Positions 52,049 through 54,547 of a stretch of DNA of 54,547 nt are shown here, in pieces (the first letter of the stretch is position 1; each line of letters begins with the position of its first letter). This DNA is from Sphingobacteriaceae bacterium. GTDB lineage: Bacteria > Bacteroidota > Bacteroidia > B-17B0 > Aurantibacillaceae. A program made the position numbers and the translations under genes. Location: contig JAHEYC010000004.1 in NCBI GenBank assembly GCA_023251775.1, forward strand, positions 1-54,547. Direction: 5' to 3'. The notes beneath the pieces are model-generated. The model worked only from the letters and a program-made list of their open reading frames with translations, ran no database searches and had not been told where the DNA came from.

Positions 52049-53272
52049 ATGGATAACAAAAACGTGATACTTGCATTTAGTGGTGGATTAGACACCAGCT
52101 TTTGCGCATTATACTTAAAAAACGAACTCAGTTTGAATGTTCACGCTGTTACAGTTGATACAGGCGGTTTAACCGAAAAAGATAAGGCCCAGCTCGAAAA
52201 ACACGCAACTGCACTCGGTGTTGCTTCATTTAAAATTGTAGATGCAAAACCATCATATTATCAAAAAGTGATAAAATACTTGGTGTTTGGAAATATTTTA
52301 AAGAACAACACCTACCCGCTTTCTGTAAGTGCCGAAAGGATCATTCAAGCCTTAACTATTGCAGAAGAGGCAAAATTATTTGGTGCATCGGCCATTGCCC
52401 ACGGTAGCACGGGCGCAGGCAACGATCAAGTGAGATTTGATATGGCTTTTACTATTCTGTTACCGGACGTAAAAATAATTACGCCCATCAGAGATCTTAA
52501 ATTATCACGGCGAGAAGAAATTGAGTATTTGAAAAAGGCCGGGATAGAAATGAATTTCGAAAAAGCCCTTTACAGCATCAATAAAGGAATTTGGGGTACG
52601 TCGGTTGGCGGAAAAGAAACATTAAGCTCTCACCTTCCACTTCCTGAACAAGCTTGGCCAACTTCAGTTACTAAAACTGCCGAAGAAAAAATAAAACTAG
52701 GTTTTGAAAAAGGTGAATTGAAAAGTATTAACGATTCATATTATGAAGATCCTGTAGATGCCATCGAAGAATTGGCAAACATCGCTGCTCCTTTTGGAAT
52801 TGGAAGAGATATTCATGTTGGTGATACAATTATCGGCATCAAAGGAAGAGTTGGCTTTGAAGCTGCTGCATCTATCATCACAATTAAAGCACATCACGCA
52901 TTAGAAAAACATGTGCTCACCAAATGGCAATTGTATTGGAAAGATCAGTTGGCTTTGTGGTATGGCAATTGGTTACATGAAGGTCAATATTTAGATCCAA
53001 GCATGCGCGACATGGAAGCTTTTTTTGAAAGCACACAGCAAATGGTAAATGGAGAAGTATTTGTGAGTTTACTTCCGTACAGGTTTACGATCGATGGAAT
53101 TTCTTCTCCTCATGATCTAATGAACGATAAATTTGGATCGTATGGTGAAATGAACAGATCATTTACAGGCGATGATGTGAAAGGATTTACAAAAATATTT
53201 GGGAATCAAACGGCTATCTATTATCAAGTAAATTCATTAGAACATACTTTAACCCCAGTTGAAAATGATTAA
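52049..53272 (+). CDS. argG: Argininosuccinate synthase
   Basis: The 407-residue protein opens with VILAFSGGLDTSFCALYLK (PP-loop ATP pyrophosphatase motif SGGLDTS), has AHGSTGAGNDQVRFD and the GISSPHDLM-type C-terminal region. It joins citrulline and aspartate to argininosuccinate. It starts 1 nt after the GNAT stop and overlaps argC by 8 bp. Confidence 0.97.
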   Translation: MDNKNVILAFSGGLDTSFCALYLKNELSLNVHAVTVDTGGLTEKDKAQLEKHATALGVASFKIVDAKPSYYQKVIKYLVFGNILKNNTYPLSVSAERIIQALTIAEEAKLFGASAIAHGSTGAGNDQVRFDMAFTILLPDVKIITPIRDLKLSRREEIEYLKKAGIEMNFEKALYSINKGIWGTSVGGKETLSSHLPLPEQAWPTSVTKTAEEKIKLGFEKGELKSINDSYYEDPVDAIEELANIAAPFGIGRDIHVGDTIIGIKGRVGFEAAASIITIKAHHALEKHVLTKWQLYWKDQLALWYGNWLHEGQYLDPSMRDMEAFFESTQQMVNGEVFVSLLPYRFTIDGISSPHDLMNDKFGSYGEMNRSFTGDDVKGFTKIFGNQTAIYYQVNSLEHTLTPVEND

Positions 53273-54239
53273 GGCAGGAATAATCGGCGGCGCAGGTTAT
53301 ACCGGTGGCGAAACTTTGCGGTTATTACTTCATCATCCTGAAGCTGAAATTGCTTTTGTACAAAGTGAAAGTCAAGCAGGCAAAAAAGTTTATGATACCC
53401 ATCACGATTGTTATGGCACAACAGAGCTTATATTCCAAAATGAATTAGGAGATGCGGATGTTTTATTCTTATGCAAAGGTCATGGCGAATCAAAAAAGTT
53501 CCTGGAAAATAATAAGATCAACCAAAAAACAAAGATCATTGACCTAAGCACCGACTTCAGACATAAAAGCAATTCTTCACACACCAATTTGGAATTTGTT
53601 TACGGTTTACCTGAATTAAATAAGGAAAAAATAAAAAAGGCAAATGCAATTGCTAATCCTGGTTGCTTTGCCACTTGTATTCAATTAGCGCTTCTACCCT
53701 TAGCACAAAACAAACGGTTAGATTCTCATATTCATGTTACTGCAACAACAGGTTCTACCGGCGCAGGACAAAGTTTAACGGAGACGAGTCATTTTTCATG
53801 GAGAAGCAATAATCAAAGTGCTTATAAAATTTTGGAACATCAACACGAAAAAGAAATTCTTGAATCTATTACTCAATTGCAAAGTTCCTTCACTAAACAA
53901 TTAATATTCGTCCCACAAAGAGGGGCTTTTACAAGAGGAATTTATTCCGTATTACACATAAATGACAAGCATGATCTTGACGAAATAAAATTTCTTTATA
54001 AACAATTCTACAAAACTCATCCCTTTGTTCATTTAGCACCTTTTGATGTAGATGTAAAGCAAGTTGTAAATACCAATAATTGCTTTTTGAACATTTACCA
54101 ACAAAAAGATCATTTGGTAATTGTTTCGGCTATTGATAATATGATCAAAGGCGCAGCGGGACAAGCCATACAAAATATGAATCTCATGTTCAATTTAAAC
54201 GAAACAACAGGATTAAACTTAAAACCATCAACATACTAA
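53265..54239 (+). CDS. argC: N-acetyl-gamma-glutamyl-phosphate reductase
   Basis: The 324-residue protein has the NADP motif AGIIGGAGYTGGETLRLLLHH with catalytic Cys134 in NPGCFAT, and TGSTGAGQSL. It reduces the acylglutamyl phosphate to the semialdehyde in arginine synthesis. The ATG at 53265 overlaps the argG stop by 8 bp. Confidence 0.96.
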   Translation: MIKAGIIGGAGYTGGETLRLLLHHPEAEIAFVQSESQAGKKVYDTHHDCYGTTELIFQNELGDADVLFLCKGHGESKKFLENNKINQKTKIIDLSTDFRHKSNSSHTNLEFVYGLPELNKEKIKKANAIANPGCFATCIQLALLPLAQNKRLDSHIHVTATTGSTGAGQSLTETSHFSWRSNNQSAYKILEHQHEKEILESITQLQSSFTKQLIFVPQRGAFTRGIYSVLHINDKHDLDEIKFLYKQFYKTHPFVHLAPFDVDVKQVVNTNNCFLNIYQQKDHLVIVSAIDNMIKGAAGQAIQNMNLMFNLNETTGLNLKPSTY

Positions 54240-54260
54240 AATAATAGGCATGTCGTCCAT

Positions 54261-54309
54261 CGACTACGCTCAGGATGACAGCGCTAGAGTGTCACACTGA
54301 GCGTAGTCG
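54261..54309. repeat. Long hairpin repeat between argC and argD
   Basis: CGACTACGCTCAG (54261-54273) pairs perfectly with CTGAGCGTAGTCG (54297-54309). An inner TGACA/TGTCA pair and an outer TGTCG/CGACA pair extend it. There is no T-tract. The CTTCGACnnnCTCAG text is shared with a partial copy near 15910. Confidence 0.75.
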
Positions 54310-54345
54310 AAGTGCGACACAAAGAAATAAAAAACAAAACTAAAT

Positions 54346-54547
54346 ATGAAAACATTCAACGTATACCCATTACTGCCCATCACGCCTGTAAAAGCACAGG
54401 GTTCGTATCTGTGGGGTCAAAACAATAAAAAATATTTGGACCTTTATGGCGGTCATGCTGTAATTTCTATTGGGCATAGTCACCCACATTATGTTCAAAA
54501 AATAACCGAGCAATTAAATAAGATCGCCTTTTATTCTAATTCTGTAC
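54346..54547 (+). CDS. argD: Acetylornithine (or succinylornithine) aminotransferase, 5' part only
   Basis: The first 67 codons are present and the gene runs off the window end. The start MKTFNVYPLLPITPVKAQGS, followed by LDLYGGHAVISIGHSHPHYV, is the conserved N-terminal region of class III ArgD-type PLP enzymes. It follows argC after a 106-nt gap holding a hairpin repeat, in the order argG-argC-argD expected for a Bacteroidota arginine operon. Confidence 0.88.
   Translation, partial: MKTFNVYPLLPITPVKAQGSYLWGQNNKKYLDLYGGHAVISIGHSHPHYVQKITEQLNKIAFYSNSV

Overview
The window reads as an AT-rich chromosomal segment of a Bacteroidota bacterium, most likely a Flavobacteriales or Sphingobacteriales-type lineage. 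The evidence is six large secreted proteins with type IX secretion (T9SS) C-terminal sorting domains, TonB-dependent receptors with carboxypeptidase-regulatory-like N-termini, DUF5686, DUF4159, DUF4199 and DUF1599 proteins, and repeated matches to the Bacteroidota -7 promoter element TAnnTTTG with no Shine-Dalgarno sequences. I see no rRNA, tRNA, prophage, insertion sequence or CRISPR array.

Layout. 29-3381: small exported proteins, including a secreted archaemetzincin and a DUF2268-type lipoprotein whose HExxH has become RExxH. 3382-3780: a patch of extragenic repeats. 3781-7353: a DtxR/MntR-type regulator divergent from a di-heme oxidase / Rieske / porin operon, with a palindromic operator between them. 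7375-8963: LuxR-type regulator, DUF4199 and VOC proteins. 8969-15119: DEAD-box helicase, then a cyanophycin module (synthetase, cyanophycinase, isoaspartyl dipeptidase). 15295-23639: thioredoxin, TonB receptor, DUF1599/folP pair, DUF4159, DUF5686, DUF983. 23739-36432: T9SS proteins, an aminotransferase/methyltransferase/CorC-type operon, hutI, and aroC with a GNAT gene. 36436-44529: a very large T9SS protein, an outer-membrane protein and a GH3-serine hydrolase fusion. 44616-45512: phenylalanine 4-hydroxylase behind a tyrosine-codon leader peptide and attenuator. 45574-48746: cobalamin riboswitch, BtuB-like receptor and a T9SS DUF4465 protein. 48973-51044: methyltransferase, nitroreductase, CDGSH protein and DUF167. 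51085-54547: arginine biosynthesis operon (GNAT, argG, argC, argD, the last cut by the window end) preceded by a short ORF ending in Arg-Arg-stop.

The most notable finding is the regulatory leader at 44616-44750. A 21-codon ORF containing Tyr-Tyr-Tyr-Trp-Tyr starts 4 nt after a perfect -7 element. It is followed by three mutually exclusive helices, the last an intrinsic terminator, and then by the enzyme that makes tyrosine from phenylalanine. This is a complete trp-type attenuator architecture that would respond to tyrosine. A second leader ORF, with three Arg codons near its end, sits in front of the arginine operon. Several genes (hutI, aroC, a methyltransferase, the Tyr leader) have the -7 element only 4-5 nt from the start codon, suggesting leaderless mRNAs. 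The arginine operon and the cyanophycin module together suggest storage of nitrogen as an arginine-aspartate polymer. Families of dispersed inverted repeats punctuate many gene ends.
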